A stretch of 64,000 nt of DNA from Luteibacter aegosomaticola (GCF_023078475.1 NZ_CP095741.1:2356001-2420000); one strand, 5' to 3'. Positions 53,328 through 62,612 are shown, counted from the stretch's first letter. The notes: generated by a model not told the origin, from the sequence alone. Numbers and translations are program-made.

Positions 53328-53391
53328 CCGACGCGTCTGGCGATGGCTGGTACAGCATCGCCAGACGGCCGCTTTCGGTGGAGCAGGGCTG

Positions 53392-53697
53392 TTAGACCCG
53401 ATCGATGGCCCCGAGCAAAGCAAGCAATGCTCGCCCGATACCCGGTACGACGGTGGTTTCTGACCGGGCCAGCAGGCGCATGACGCCATTGGCCGCCGCC
53501 GCTATCTGGACGAAGCCCTGGCGCGAGGCCATCCCGTGGACCAGATGGGTGCGGAAGCGCGCCTCTTCGGCATCGCCTTCGAGAAGCGCATGGCCGATGG
53601 CCATCGCATCCATCGCCATCTGGGCGCGGGCAAGCTGGATTTCTTCGTCGACGATTTCCATGGCTGCAGCGTACGACTGCCCGCGTGACGGCGGCAT
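53392..53697 (-). CDS. Small helical protein of unknown function
   Basis: The product is 101 residues, or 89 if the ATG at 53661 (MEIVDEEIQLARAQMAMDAM) is used; neither has a good ribosome site. It is Ala-rich and predicted helical, with no signal and no known motif. It lies between the SPFH gene (convergent) and an exported unknown protein on the same strand. The frame has normal codon bias, which supports it as real. Confidence 0.55.
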   Translation of the reverse strand: MPPSRGQSYAAAMEIVDEEIQLARAQMAMDAMAIGHALLEGDAEEARFRTHLVHGMASRQGFVQIAAAANGVMRLLARSETTVVPGIGRALLALLGAIDRV

Positions 53698-53721
53698 CCA
53701 TCGGTCGGCCTATGCCGTACG

Positions 53722-54348
53722 TTATTCGCCGGCCCAGGGAAGGCTCGCGCCGACGACTGGCGGCATGCCAAGTTCCTTTTGCAGCGCCTCGTCAACGTCG
53801 CAGTAGCGTGCCTTGGCCTCGACTACGCGGTCGAAGTCGAACGAATGCGGCGCATCCCCGGCGCCATCGTCGGAGTGGTCCACCAGCCGATAGAACGTGA
53901 AGTGCACCTCTTCTGTGTCAGCAAAGGATTTGCCGAACTCACGGTCGGCGATGACCAATTGGGTGCCCTTGGTGTCGTTGCTATAGAAGATGCGGAAGGT
54001 ATGCAACGTGCAATCTGCGCCCCCGGAGGTCGTCAGCCCCAGCTCTTCGGGTTGTTTCTTCTTTGGATCGGTGGGGTCCCGGACAAAGGCTGGTACCGCG
54101 GCGAGGGTGGTGGCGCCGTGGTTGACTGGGCCGTCCGTATATACGTTGACGACGTTGTAGCCATGAGCGTTCCCGTTATCGCGCCATGCCGATACCAGCG
54201 TGTAAGGCTGGCCATCTAGCTTGACGTGATTTATTCCGGGCCCGAACTGAAGGACGACGGGTTTCTCCGGCAGTTGGCCAGTGGCGGGATGGCCCGCAGG
54301 TAACACCGCAGCGATGGCGAGCGCGGCGCTGGCCAGGATTGGGTTCAT
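53722..54348 (-). CDS. Exported protein of unknown function
   Basis: The product is a 208-residue protein with a signal peptide (ILASAALAIAAVLPAGHPATG). The mature part is beta-rich (KLDGQPYTLVSAWRDNGNAHGYNVVNVYTDG) with two Cys (ADCTLHTF, ARYCDVDE) that could form a disulfide. It ends in PPVVGASLPWAGE. No family is recognised. AAGGA lies before the ATG. It follows the DUF2306 gene by 42 bases and may share its transcript. Confidence 0.72.
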   Translation of the reverse strand: MNPILASAALAIAAVLPAGHPATGQLPEKPVVLQFGPGINHVKLDGQPYTLVSAWRDNGNAHGYNVVNVYTDGPVNHGATTLAAVPAFVRDPTDPKKKQPEELGLTTSGGADCTLHTFRIFYSNDTKGTQLVIADREFGKSFADTEEVHFTFYRLVDHSDDGAGDAPHSFDFDRVVEAKARYCDVDEALQKELGMPPVVGASLPWAGE

Positions 54349-54390
54349 TTGTCATCCTTGGTGTCAATCATCGAGGAGGGAAGGGGCTTC

Positions 54391-55224
54391 TCAGTGCCTG
54401 ATCATCGCGGGGATCCACATGCCAACACTGGCACAGTAGGCTCCGTATCCGGTCGCCGCAGCTGTGATCACGAGCGTGACAGCCACGGTCAGACGCACGA
54501 ATGGACGGCGAGATTGTTCTGCGCGGAGGTATAACTCCAGAAGCAGCAGAGGCGCGACCCATTCGCAGATCGATAGGGCCGCGAGCGCCGGTCCTTGCAT
54601 CGTGGCGGGATCGAATCCGACGAGGCCTCCACGTATCGCAATCCATCCGGCCAGTCCGATACGGAAAACCCAGACGCCTGCAGCGAGTGCGAATACCCGA
54701 AGTGCCCACCTCCGGTGCGCTGATAAGTCCCGCCTCCTTGCGGCCGCCCAGGCGAAAGCACAACACAGGATCAGAAGCACTCCGTTAATCGCCACGTTAC
54801 CGTTCTGCGATGCACCGACAAATCCCCGATCGAAGGCCAGCATCCATAGCCCTGCAATGCTCACCGTGAGCAACGATGCCAGATAAGCCCGCCCATTCCA
54901 TCGATGGAAGCGAGGGTAGTTCCGTCGCAGCGAAGGCAGAATCTGTAGCGAGCCGGAGGCGATAACGAAAGCGGCGAGGAGCACGTGGACTGCAACGGCG
55001 AGGTTGCCGAGGCGTTCGCCCTGGACGTAGCCCGAGGGCCAGACGCGATTCCAGGCGGTAGGGTCTCCGTGAATCGATGCGGCGCCGTAGGTGGCGACGA
55101 TATAGGCCGCGAACACGAACTGGCCAAGGACAGCAATCAAGCACCATAGCGTTGCGGCAATGCGTAGCGTGTCGACTCGTCGTATGTAGCGCCGGATCTC
55201 CGGGTTTTGTGCCCTTGTGTCCAT
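54391..55224 (-). CDS. DUF2306-type multi-pass membrane protein
   Basis: The product is a 277-residue protein with about seven to eight hydrophobic segments. FHRWNGRAYLASLLTVSIAGL and LSAHRRWALRVFALAAGVWVFR have the HRW-type motifs of the DUF2306 family, in which His and Arg flank the helices. A b-type heme or quinone role is sometimes suggested for the family but not shown. The ATG at 55224 is chosen because the upstream extension is polar and lacks conservation. Confidence 0.8.
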   Translation of the reverse strand: MDTRAQNPEIRRYIRRVDTLRIAATLWCLIAVLGQFVFAAYIVATYGAASIHGDPTAWNRVWPSGYVQGERLGNLAVAVHVLLAAFVIASGSLQILPSLRRNYPRFHRWNGRAYLASLLTVSIAGLWMLAFDRGFVGASQNGNVAINGVLLILCCAFAWAAARRRDLSAHRRWALRVFALAAGVWVFRIGLAGWIAIRGGLVGFDPATMQGPALAALSICEWVAPLLLLELYLRAEQSRRPFVRLTVAVTLVITAAATGYGAYCASVGMWIPAMIRH

Positions 55225-55314
55225 GCAGGCTCGCTTCGGGTTGCTGTCGTGGGTGGGCCCATTATGCTGTAGGTCAACGCCGTGGCCATCAATCAAGGGG
55301 AGGGGAGTGAGTTC

Positions 55315-56094
55315 ATGGACGAAAACGTCTTGACCTCAGGAAGGGTCGATATCGACGGCCGGCACATCGCCTATAAAGTTATCGGCCCCGCCGAAGGTCC
55401 TGCGGTGGTCCTTCTACATGCACTTGCAAGCCAATCCGCTACCTGGCGTGACGTGGGTTTACACCTTTCGGAACACGGTTTCCGCGTTGTCGCGTTTGAC
55501 CTCCCGGGTCACGGAGCTAGCGCACGCTCGAATGACTATTCGCTGGACAGTCTAGCTGGCGATATTTCGGCGGCCATGAAGCAGCTCGGCCTTGGTTCTG
55601 TCAGTCTTGTTGGGCATTCGCTGGGGGCTCAGTTGGCCACCCGAATCGCGGCAATGCCTGGTTCGCGGGTCCGAGCACTGATTCTTGAAGCCGTCCCCGT
55701 GCCGCCCAAGACGCCGGTCGAAGCTCGCGCCATGACCGCCGATCATCAGCAAGTCAATCTTTGGCGCGCCATTCGGTTGTTGGGATGGCGGCGACTGGCG
55801 CGGATCATCTTTTTCAGGGCGTTCGACCCGAGAGTCTCCAAGCTCGTCGTTGCGGAGCTCGGGGCGCCGGCTCCGCAATGGTGGGCATCGCTTCCCAGGA
55901 TCGGGGTACCGACGCTCGTGATGTGCAATGCGACGGATGGACCGATTTCTGATCGGGCGGCCTTGGTTGCATCGGCCATACCCAACGCGAGGGTCGAGCT
56001 GCTTGGCGAGGGGCATCATTTGCATGGAGATCATCTGGAGGCTTTCTTGGCTGTGCTGGTGCCGTTCTTGAAGGCTCCGGGGTGGATGGGGTAG
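55315..56094 (+). CDS. Alpha/beta hydrolase
   Basis: The product is a 259-residue hydrolase: oxyanion region VVLLHALASQSATW, FDLPGHGAS, nucleophile elbow VGHSLGAQ with Ser at about residue 98, and His in LLGEGHHLHGDH. The acid is probably the Asp in NATDGPISD. It has no signal peptide. AGGGGAGGGGAGTGAG precedes the ATG at 55315. The substrate is unknown. GC content falls directly after this gene. Confidence 0.9.
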   Translation: MDENVLTSGRVDIDGRHIAYKVIGPAEGPAVVLLHALASQSATWRDVGLHLSEHGFRVVAFDLPGHGASARSNDYSLDSLAGDISAAMKQLGLGSVSLVGHSLGAQLATRIAAMPGSRVRALILEAVPVPPKTPVEARAMTADHQQVNLWRAIRLLGWRRLARIIFFRAFDPRVSKLVVAELGAPAPQWWASLPRIGVPTLVMCNATDGPISDRAALVASAIPNARVELLGEGHHLHGDHLEAFLAVLVPFLKAPGWMG

Positions 56095-56418
56095 CCCCCA
56101 CGCGCCGGCATCCATATCTGCGCATAATGTATATTATGTCATATTATGTACGCTGAGAAATCATCGACTTTCGACTTGAGCGCGTTTGTCCGCACTTGGT
56201 TCGCCTCTCGAAGCCAGGCGTCCAAAGCGTTTGGGTCGTCATCGAGGTTTGCGGAAAGATCGCCTGCTCCGCGTTTCAGCGCTCCCTCGTATGACCGCTC
56301 CAGATCGAGCGCTTCCGCCGCTCCGAACGTGCAAGCGCGCCGCAGCATGCTGCGCTGAGGCCGCGCCTCGCTATTGCCGCAGGACGCTATAGTCATTCTT
56401 TGAATTAGAGCCTCCGAG
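56095..56418. other. AT-rich junction with short repeats and a doubtful small ORF
   Basis: A low-GC patch at 56120-56150 holds the inverted repeat CATAAT/ATTATG and the direct repeat ATATTATGT at 56131 and 56141. The rest overlaps a possible 85-residue minus-strand ORF. This is where base composition changes from the typical chromosome to the 56-58 kb block. Confidence 0.5.
56139..56396 (-). CDS. Possible small protein downstream of the HNH-like gene
   Basis: This is an 85-residue frame starting 22 bases after the HNH-like stop. The C-terminal half is acidic and helical (LDLERSYEGALKRGAGDL, DDDPNALDAWLREANQV) and ends DDFSAYII. The ribosome site is weak, and the opposite strand is also open. 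It could be a real small partner protein or the 3' remnant of a lost gene. Confidence 0.3.
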   Translation of the reverse strand: MTIASCGNSEARPQRSMLRRACTFGAAEALDLERSYEGALKRGAGDLSANLDDDPNALDAWLREANQVRTNALKSKVDDFSAYII

Positions 56419-57297
56419 CTAGCGCGGTCCGAACGTTTTCACGCCCTCGTCGTCCGTGAAAAAGCGAACCCCTGCCGCATAAGCGACGCTATCAAGGACC
56501 CGCTGTGCCTGCTCTTCGGTGTGCATCATGGGCTCCAGCTCCATTGTGTAGAGCGCAGACGCGAGAGACGCCCGTATAAAGAGCGGCTCAGACGTTGTTG
56601 CCGCCTGACTGTTCGCCCATTTGCAATGAACGGTTTGATCTTCCCACTTTCGCTCGTCGTCAAAAAAACTGGCCACCCACAGTGGATAGCCGGGCCTGCC
56701 TATTGCCATTAGTGCGTACGGGAAAAGTCCTTCTTTTGTATCATGCCCGATATCGAGGATGGTGGCGCCGAATATATGCAATATCATCACGCGGTCAATG
56801 CGACTAGGAAGCTTGGCAAAGCTGCCTTTCCGGGAGAAAGTGCCATTCTTCCAGCTTGCGTAGGCGTCCCGGAATTCGTTGCTCACTATCCCTTCTAAAC
56901 GTACATCGAACTGATCAGGAGCACTGGGATGCAGCGGGTTTCCCGCTAGTCGTCGATGATTCCAAAGCATGCCGCTCGACAACTTCAAGAGCCAAAGGTA
57001 AAGCTCGTCATCTGAAACGTCTGCTCTGTTTTCCTTAATCCGCTGCTCCAGTTTCCCGAAAGCGCCATTTGCTTCAGCATCTGCTGGAGCCGTGAACTCA
57101 TGAATTCTTGCAAGCGCTTCAGGCTCGCCGACTTGCACGTCAGAATTATGGAGGGCGTAGTCTTTCACCAGCCAGCGAGGTATGACGTGTTCGCCTCGCT
57201 TTGTTCCGGGAACGTGGACCCCTGTGAACAGGCAGCGACGATGGACATCATTCGTATGCGCATAGTGCCGGACGTTAAGCTCATCACTTGCATTCAT
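56419..57297 (-). CDS. HNH-like protein of unknown function
   Basis: The product is a 292-residue protein with a near N-terminal motif RRCLFTGVHVPGTKRGEHVIPRWLV. It resembles the C..C/EHVIP.WL opening of uncharacterised HNH-type proteins, though only one Cys of the usual zinc knuckle remains. The remaining 230 residues (LWLLKLSSGMLWNHRR, MILHIFGATILDIGHD) are not recognised. GC content and codon use are lower than in the surrounding genes, which suggests transfer. AGGTGAAG precedes the ATG. A nuclease or defence role is only a possibility. Confidence 0.65.
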   Translation of the reverse strand: MNASDELNVRHYAHTNDVHRRCLFTGVHVPGTKRGEHVIPRWLVKDYALHNSDVQVGEPEALARIHEFTAPADAEANGAFGKLEQRIKENRADVSDDELYLWLLKLSSGMLWNHRRLAGNPLHPSAPDQFDVRLEGIVSNEFRDAYASWKNGTFSRKGSFAKLPSRIDRVMILHIFGATILDIGHDTKEGLFPYALMAIGRPGYPLWVASFFDDERKWEDQTVHCKWANSQAATTSEPLFIRASLASALYTMELEPMMHTEEQAQRVLDSVAYAAGVRFFTDDEGVKTFGPR

Positions 57298-57509
57298 TTC
57301 TTCACCTGGATAGATCTTCCCATTTCCTCAGCTTGCCAAGGTCCTTGGCCGGAAGCGATGCTAAGGAGGCTGCTCGGTTCGCGGCGTGAGCATTAACTGA
57401 TCTCACGAGGCTTGGGGCGACGGTCGAGGTCTGAGTAACCCCGACTCCCGATTGCGTCAAATACTTTGGCCTCTGACATGCGATACCCGAGTGCTTTGCC
57501 TTGATCCCG

Positions 57510-58325
57510 TCACAGCGAACGCCGGATGGCCCAGCCGACGAGCATCAAAATAACGCCCACGAAAGGAGCGTAGGGGTGGCGGACCCAAAGTCGTCGAAGG
57601 CAGGACTGAACTGGATGATCGTCCGCCCATAGCAAACGCTGTGCTAGGTCCTTCACGGCGACATCTCGGACGCGCAGATTTCGCTCCGCGTCGCCGGCCC
57701 GTCTCATTTGGTCGGCAATCGCATCCAGAAAGAGATGTTCGACGACTAAGCCCAACCACGCTTCGCTGTCGATTAGGTCACCCGCGCGAATCGACTTGGA
57801 CCGGCCCGCTTCGCGAAGCGTCCCCTCATAGTCGAAACGAAGACCGAACTGCTCGTAGAAGCGATTGCGTCGCTCCTGATTCTCGGGATAGGCGTCGCCG
57901 TCCGAGAGAATGATGGGCTCGACGACGGCATCGGGCCACTGCTTGGCCCACCGCACGATCTCACCCATGGCAAAGGTGCCTAGATGGAGGCCGCGCAGGT
58001 CTTCGGGCAGATAGACTGCACCGGATTCTAGGCGCCGTCCGGTGAGCGATATGCGTTGTTCTTGAGCATTATAGAACCCGCAGAAGTCGGCGCCATCAAC
58101 CGAGCCGTGACGCGGACGCGCAGCGTCGCAGCGTTCGAACGACAAACGAATCTCCGCGTCTGCCACGGTAGTCCGGTCCGGGGCGTAGCGCGTGTGCTGG
58201 TGTCGCTCGAGCGCAATCCAGGTCGACGCTCCCGGTGGGGATGACCCCTTCAGCTCAAGCAGCGCATGAGTTGGTGGGTGCCACGCACCATCTCGAAAGA
58301 GGGGTCGAAACGCGTCGATGCGCAA
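57510..58325 (-). CDS. GNAT-like protein with a C-terminal membrane anchor
   Basis: The product is a 271-residue protein from a TTG start with an AAGG site upstream; no better start is visible. Residues about 105-170 (LPEDLRGLHLGTFAMGEIVRWAKQW, then NQERRNRFYEQFGLRFDY) look like the acetyl-CoA-binding loop and last strands of a GNAT acetyltransferase. The final 20 residues (FVGVILMLVGWAI, then RRSL) form a tail anchor. A membrane-tethered acetyltransferase-like protein next to an HNH-like gene is of interest. The N-terminal 100 residues are unassigned. Confidence 0.65.
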   Translation of the reverse strand: MRIDAFRPLFRDGAWHPPTHALLELKGSSPPGASTWIALERHQHTRYAPDRTTVADAEIRLSFERCDAARPRHGSVDGADFCGFYNAQEQRISLTGRRLESGAVYLPEDLRGLHLGTFAMGEIVRWAKQWPDAVVEPIILSDGDAYPENQERRNRFYEQFGLRFDYEGTLREAGRSKSIRAGDLIDSEAWLGLVVEHLFLDAIADQMRRAGDAERNLRVRDVAVKDLAQRLLWADDHPVQSCLRRLWVRHPYAPFVGVILMLVGWAIRRSL

Positions 58326-58476
58326 CGAGGGTTGCCTTTGCGATGGGGAATAGCAGAGTATCGGCCGTTCCTACACGGACTTGAGTGCGCGGTTTCGGCG
58401 CCAGTCGATCGACATCCGCATATAGAAAGATCGCAACGAGTATGCCGCCGCGTCCGGGTATGGCGCCCCGACCACC

Positions 58477-61275
58477 CTACCAAGCCCACCTAAAACTACC
58501 CGTAGCCGACCGCGACCGATCACGACTGGCAAGACGCTGATCCACGCCCAACGCCAACTGCGTCCGATCACCAATCTCAAACATCGCATTCATGCCCACC
58601 GTAGCCGCCCTCTGCGAAAGCCCAATGCCCTCCACCGGCGCCCACGTCGAAAACGCGGCGTAACGCGCAGATAGTCCTTCGCCACGCGTGGCAAACGCCT
58701 GTTGCCACGCCAGCGTCCCGTCGACGTGCAAGGTGCCACCCGCGAGGCCCCACGTGGAGCCGGCACGCATGCCCAGGCCGCCTTGCCAGCGCGACATGCC
58801 CTGCCCTCGCGTTGCCAGCCCGAATCCCGTGGCGTCCGCCTCCTGGAAGCCATCGCGGTGGATGCGTGCGTACTGCATGCTCACGAATGGCGTCACGTCG
58901 AATGCGCCGGCATGCGTGCGCAGGCCGAGTTCGCCGTATCCAGCGAGGTAATGGCCATCGGCATCGCCTCCGGCGAAGCTCGCGGTGTCGCCGAAACGCA
59001 ACAGGCGTCGCACGTCGCCACGGAAATTACCCAGCGCAACACGACCGACACCGTACCACCCGCTGCTGCGAATGCCGGCGTAAAACATGCTTTCCGAGGA
59101 ACGGCTGCGCTGGTTATCAAAGTTGGCCGACAGTCGCGCATTGCTGGCCATGCGTGCGAAGGCCACACCAGCGAAGCCCTGGTTACCCAAGGCAAGGTCG
59201 TGGCCCACCATGTTCCCGCTCATCTGCGCGGACACGCCATCGAAGCCGCTTCGCGCCATGGAATCCTGTGCGCCCAGGGTGGTGACCCACGAGCCGACAT
59301 GGCCGTCGTCGGCGATATGGCGTGCCAGGGCCTGGTTGCCTGCGTCGATGTTCGCCAGCGTGACCGCCGTTCCCGCGGCGTAGAGCTGGCCGGAAAGCGA
59401 TGCCAGCGAACGGCGTGCCGCTCCTTCGTTGCTCGCTTGCTGAAGGTTGCCGGCGGCAAGCAGCGTCCCCACGGCCGGCGTTGTCGCGCCGCTGGCAGCG
59501 AGGCTATCCATCGCAGCGTCGACCCGGCTGGCCGCATTTAGTGCGGCAGCGGACCGCGCGATTTGCGGTGTCGCCGCGGCGACAGCCTGAACGCTGAGGC
59601 GCGTCGTGTCGATCCACACTTCCTTGTCGGAGTACTGCAGCGAGGTGTCGAGGAACATCCCGCCGGCGAGCTTCGTGGTAGCGAACGTGCCCGTGACCGA
59701 CGCCGCGGAAATCACAGTCTGGTGGCTCGTGTTGATATAACCCGGCACAGCTCCCTTGAACGAGATTGTGCCGTGCACCGTGGCGGAACCGTCGACGGTG
59801 ATGGGTGAGCCGATCAGCAGCTCAAGCGTCGATACGTCACGCAGGTCGAATACCAGGTTGCCATCGCGTATGTGCGTGCCTGCGGTGTTCGGCGTCAGGT
59901 CGAGCGTTCCCGAGACACCCGTCACCTGGTTCAGGGTACCGACTGGATGGGCGCCACCCTCGACATCACCGTGCAGCGTGACACTGGATCCCTCGTCGAC
60001 ATAGAGCGGGCCTGACCCCTGCATGAGCTCGACGTGGGCGCCGCTCTGCGCGCTCATGGAACCTTTCGACTTCCCCGCCATGGTGAGCGTCCCGGGGCCC
60101 TTGGCAACGAGCCATCCATCCAGAAAGTCGTTCGTGAACGTGATCTGCGTACCAGCGACTGAGACGTCACCGCCCAGGTGCTGGGGGCCGCCCAGTGCCC
60201 TGCCGACATTCAGGCGCCCGGGAACACCCGGCCCGAGGTTGTCTGTCGTACTGACAAGCATGTTACGCAGCGCATTCGGGCCAAGGGTTGGGTAGACGGA
60301 CGACAGGATGGCGGCAGCACCCGCCACCTGCGCGGCGGCGTACGACGTTCCCACATGGTCCTCGTAGACGGGTGCGGCCGCCGTGGATCCCTTCGCGAGC
60401 GTCTGCACGTGACCGGGTGCGGAAATGCAGAAATAGTCGATGCATTTATTCGCGTACGCCGCCAGTTGGTCGTTGTTGGGGCCGTCGAGTGCGGCGACGA
60501 CGAGCCAACGGTCCTGCAAGTTTGAATTGGTAGGGGTGAAAGGCAAGTTGGCCAGCGAGCTGGCCGTGGACATGGTATTGCTGCCGGCGCCCATGACGAA
60601 GAGCACCGCGTCCCGCGCGCCGCCCTGGAAGGCCTTCTGGTAAGCCTCGAATGAGTAGGTCTGCGGGTCGATCATGGAGTCCGTCGCACCCCAGACGATG
60701 ATCCTGGCGTGGGCGGCCAGGAGGTCATTCGCGGTGGCAAATGCGCTGGGGGCCATGGGGGTCGGTCGTGCCGCGGCGTTCTTCGTGGGGTAGGTTTCAT
60801 CCTTCGGTGTGGTATCCGGCAGGATGCGCACCGATGCGATCGTGGCATCCGGGGCCACGCCGCCGCCGAACTGCCCAACGGAACGACCTGCCGCCAGTGC
60901 CGCCAACGCGGTACCGCGGCCGACGACATCCTCGGCGCCGTTCAGTACCTGGGCCGAGCCATCGGCAAAGGCCGCGACCTTGCCCGACAACGCGGGGTTG
61001 GTGGCGTCCACGCCCGTATCCGCGATGCCGATCACGACTCCCTTGCCGGTGGCGCCCGCCGCATGGGCGGCCATGACTCCGGTAGCCGAAAGCTGCGCAT
61101 TGGTCGGAATGGAGATGACTGGCGGCGTCGATGGCTGGACCGTTGTGCCGGAGGACGACGACTTGGTGCCGCCACCCCCTCCTCCTCCACCACCGCAGCC
61201 TGAAAGGCCAACGGTTAGACCCACGCAAATAGCCAACGCAAGCTCACGCCTGCGGACACCGTACGATGCGCTCAT
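58477..61275 (-). CDS. Lipoprotein autotransporter of the subtilase (S8) type, probably catalytically impaired
   Basis: The product is a 932-residue protein with a lipoprotein signal (lipobox LSGC) followed by a nine-Gly run. The S8 domain spans about 55-390. Asp is in IGIADTGVD and Ser in VGTSYAAAQVAGAAAIL, but the His motif HGT.VA reads GRGTALAAL, with Arg at the His position (codon 60916-60918). A beta-helix linker (about 400-600) follows, then an autotransporter barrel of about 270 residues ending GSFRWAW. It resembles AspA/SphB1-type lipoprotein protease autotransporters. AGGGGGAA precedes the ATG at 61275. Confidence 0.9.
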   Translation of the reverse strand: MSASYGVRRRELALAICVGLTVGLSGCGGGGGGGGGTKSSSSGTTVQPSTPPVISIPTNAQLSATGVMAAHAAGATGKGVVIGIADTGVDATNPALSGKVAAFADGSAQVLNGAEDVVGRGTALAALAAGRSVGQFGGGVAPDATIASVRILPDTTPKDETYPTKNAAARPTPMAPSAFATANDLLAAHARIIVWGATDSMIDPQTYSFEAYQKAFQGGARDAVLFVMGAGSNTMSTASSLANLPFTPTNSNLQDRWLVVAALDGPNNDQLAAYANKCIDYFCISAPGHVQTLAKGSTAAAPVYEDHVGTSYAAAQVAGAAAILSSVYPTLGPNALRNMLVSTTDNLGPGVPGRLNVGRALGGPQHLGGDVSVAGTQITFTNDFLDGWLVAKGPGTLTMAGKSKGSMSAQSGAHVELMQGSGPLYVDEGSSVTLHGDVEGGAHPVGTLNQVTGVSGTLDLTPNTAGTHIRDGNLVFDLRDVSTLELLIGSPITVDGSATVHGTISFKGAVPGYINTSHQTVISAASVTGTFATTKLAGGMFLDTSLQYSDKEVWIDTTRLSVQAVAAATPQIARSAAALNAASRVDAAMDSLAASGATTPAVGTLLAAGNLQQASNEGAARRSLASLSGQLYAAGTAVTLANIDAGNQALARHIADDGHVGSWVTTLGAQDSMARSGFDGVSAQMSGNMVGHDLALGNQGFAGVAFARMASNARLSANFDNQRSRSSESMFYAGIRSSGWYGVGRVALGNFRGDVRRLLRFGDTASFAGGDADGHYLAGYGELGLRTHAGAFDVTPFVSMQYARIHRDGFQEADATGFGLATRGQGMSRWQGGLGMRAGSTWGLAGGTLHVDGTLAWQQAFATRGEGLSARYAAFSTWAPVEGIGLSQRAATVGMNAMFEIGDRTQLALGVDQRLASRDRSRSATGSFRWAW

Positions 61276-61517
61276 GTATTCCCCCTGGCCCGACATCACT
61301 GTCCAGCGCCCGATCCTTCCTTCCAGGCGCAATGCTGGCTGAGAGTGCCACAAGTTCTTACGGAATGGCGCTATTACTTTCGGCAAATCTGTCGGCAAGC
61401 CCTGTTAGCCCAGGGCGCCAGGCGACGTGCGCATCGACCCTGTGACCGGTCGACCTAAGCTATGGCGCATGCCTGCCGATACCGATGACCTATATATGCG
61501 GTTAGGAGCAGCACCCC

Positions 61518-62612
61518 TTGACCAAGCGTCGCTTTAACCTCGAAGCTAGTTTGCACCTGTACTCAAGCGGCCCAGCCGTAATGACCCCGGCCGACCTCTA
61601 CGACGCAGCCCGGGACGCAAATCTGCGTGACGCCTTTGTTGGCACCAATATCTATCTGATCGTAAGTCGACCGCGGATTGTGGTCGACGCCCGTTCGATA
61701 CAGCTACAAGGACGACTTCTTACAGGTCACTTTCACGTAATGCGTGAGGAAGGCTGGGCATCGGTCCCCTTCCAGTATGTGCTGGAGCCGGACGTGTGCC
61801 GTGGCGAACCGTTGAGCGACGGCATTGCGGTCGCTCCCAATGGAACACGGGTATGTATCCAGTACGAGCGTGGCCATCTGTTTATTGCGGCCCATGTTTT
61901 GGTGTCCCAGGGACAGGCGGAGCTTTTGCAAACCGAACGGGACCTTCAGGTACTTTACGTCGGCCAAGGTGTCGGCCGGCACCACGAGCGGTTAGCCATG
62001 GATCGCCTGTTGAAGCACAGTACCCTGCAGCGCATCCTGGCGGATTTCCACACGTGGCACCCCGAGTGGGAGGTATTGCTCCTGTTTTATCGTTTCGAGC
62101 ACGCGCGGATGATGTTTAACACTGGTGGCGACCTAAATCTGCCGCCCACGGCGAGTGCGGAGGAGGAGCGCACGCATGTTGCGCGCGTGCGGCAAGCAAC
62201 CATTGGCCGTCGCGAGCGAATCAGCTTGGCCGAAGCTGCACTGATCCACTATTTCCAGCCGGAATACAATACGGTTTTCCGTCGTACGCACTTTGCTGAC
62301 GCGGCGAAGAAGCGGAAATTTTTGGCTTCCGTCATGCGTAAGGACCTTGTGGGCCTGATCGTCGAGTTGGGCGCATGGAATCTTGGCGCTCGCCTGTATT
62401 CACCGGAGCGCAAAGCGCATGCGTTTGACGAAGCCGTTCTTGCGCAAATCGCCGCTATGACCGACGGCATTGCGGGGAGCGATCGGCGCGATCTAGATCA
62501 GCTCTTGATGACGCATGTTATTGGTATTCCACTTACTCATCCACATGAGCGCGATTCCTTTCTGCATGGTATGCGCTGGAAGGATGCGGATGTGACCGTG
62601 CCATGGTTGTGA
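61518..62612 (+). CDS. GIY-YIG-related protein of unknown function
   Basis: The product is a 364-residue protein from a TTG start, with AGGAG about 10 bases upstream. The middle (about 140-265) reads LQVLYVGQGVGRHHERLAMDRLLKHSTLQRIL, then LAEAALIHYFQPEYNTVFR. These resemble the YVG strand, Arg helix and E...LI..F.P.YN end of GIY-YIG nuclease-like domains, with the GIY strand altered. The N-terminal 130 residues and the C-terminal 90 are unassigned. No partner gene is evident; a DNA-cleaving role is inference. Confidence 0.7.
   Translation: MTKRRFNLEASLHLYSSGPAVMTPADLYDAARDANLRDAFVGTNIYLIVSRPRIVVDARSIQLQGRLLTGHFHVMREEGWASVPFQYVLEPDVCRGEPLSDGIAVAPNGTRVCIQYERGHLFIAAHVLVSQGQAELLQTERDLQVLYVGQGVGRHHERLAMDRLLKHSTLQRILADFHTWHPEWEVLLLFYRFEHARMMFNTGGDLNLPPTASAEEERTHVARVRQATIGRRERISLAEAALIHYFQPEYNTVFRRTHFADAAKKRKFLASVMRKDLVGLIVELGAWNLGARLYSPERKAHAFDEAVLAQIAAMTDGIAGSDRRDLDQLLMTHVIGIPLTHPHERDSFLHGMRWKDADVTVPWL

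Noticed and set aside
56146..56358. 70-residue plus-strand frame in the AT-rich junction
   Set aside because: It is Ser/Arg-rich with no ribosome site and no motif, opposite a slightly better minus-strand frame.
58371..58589. 72-residue minus-strand frame overlapping the subtilase autotransporter end
   Set aside because: It uses another frame of the barrel-coding region and has low-complexity composition.
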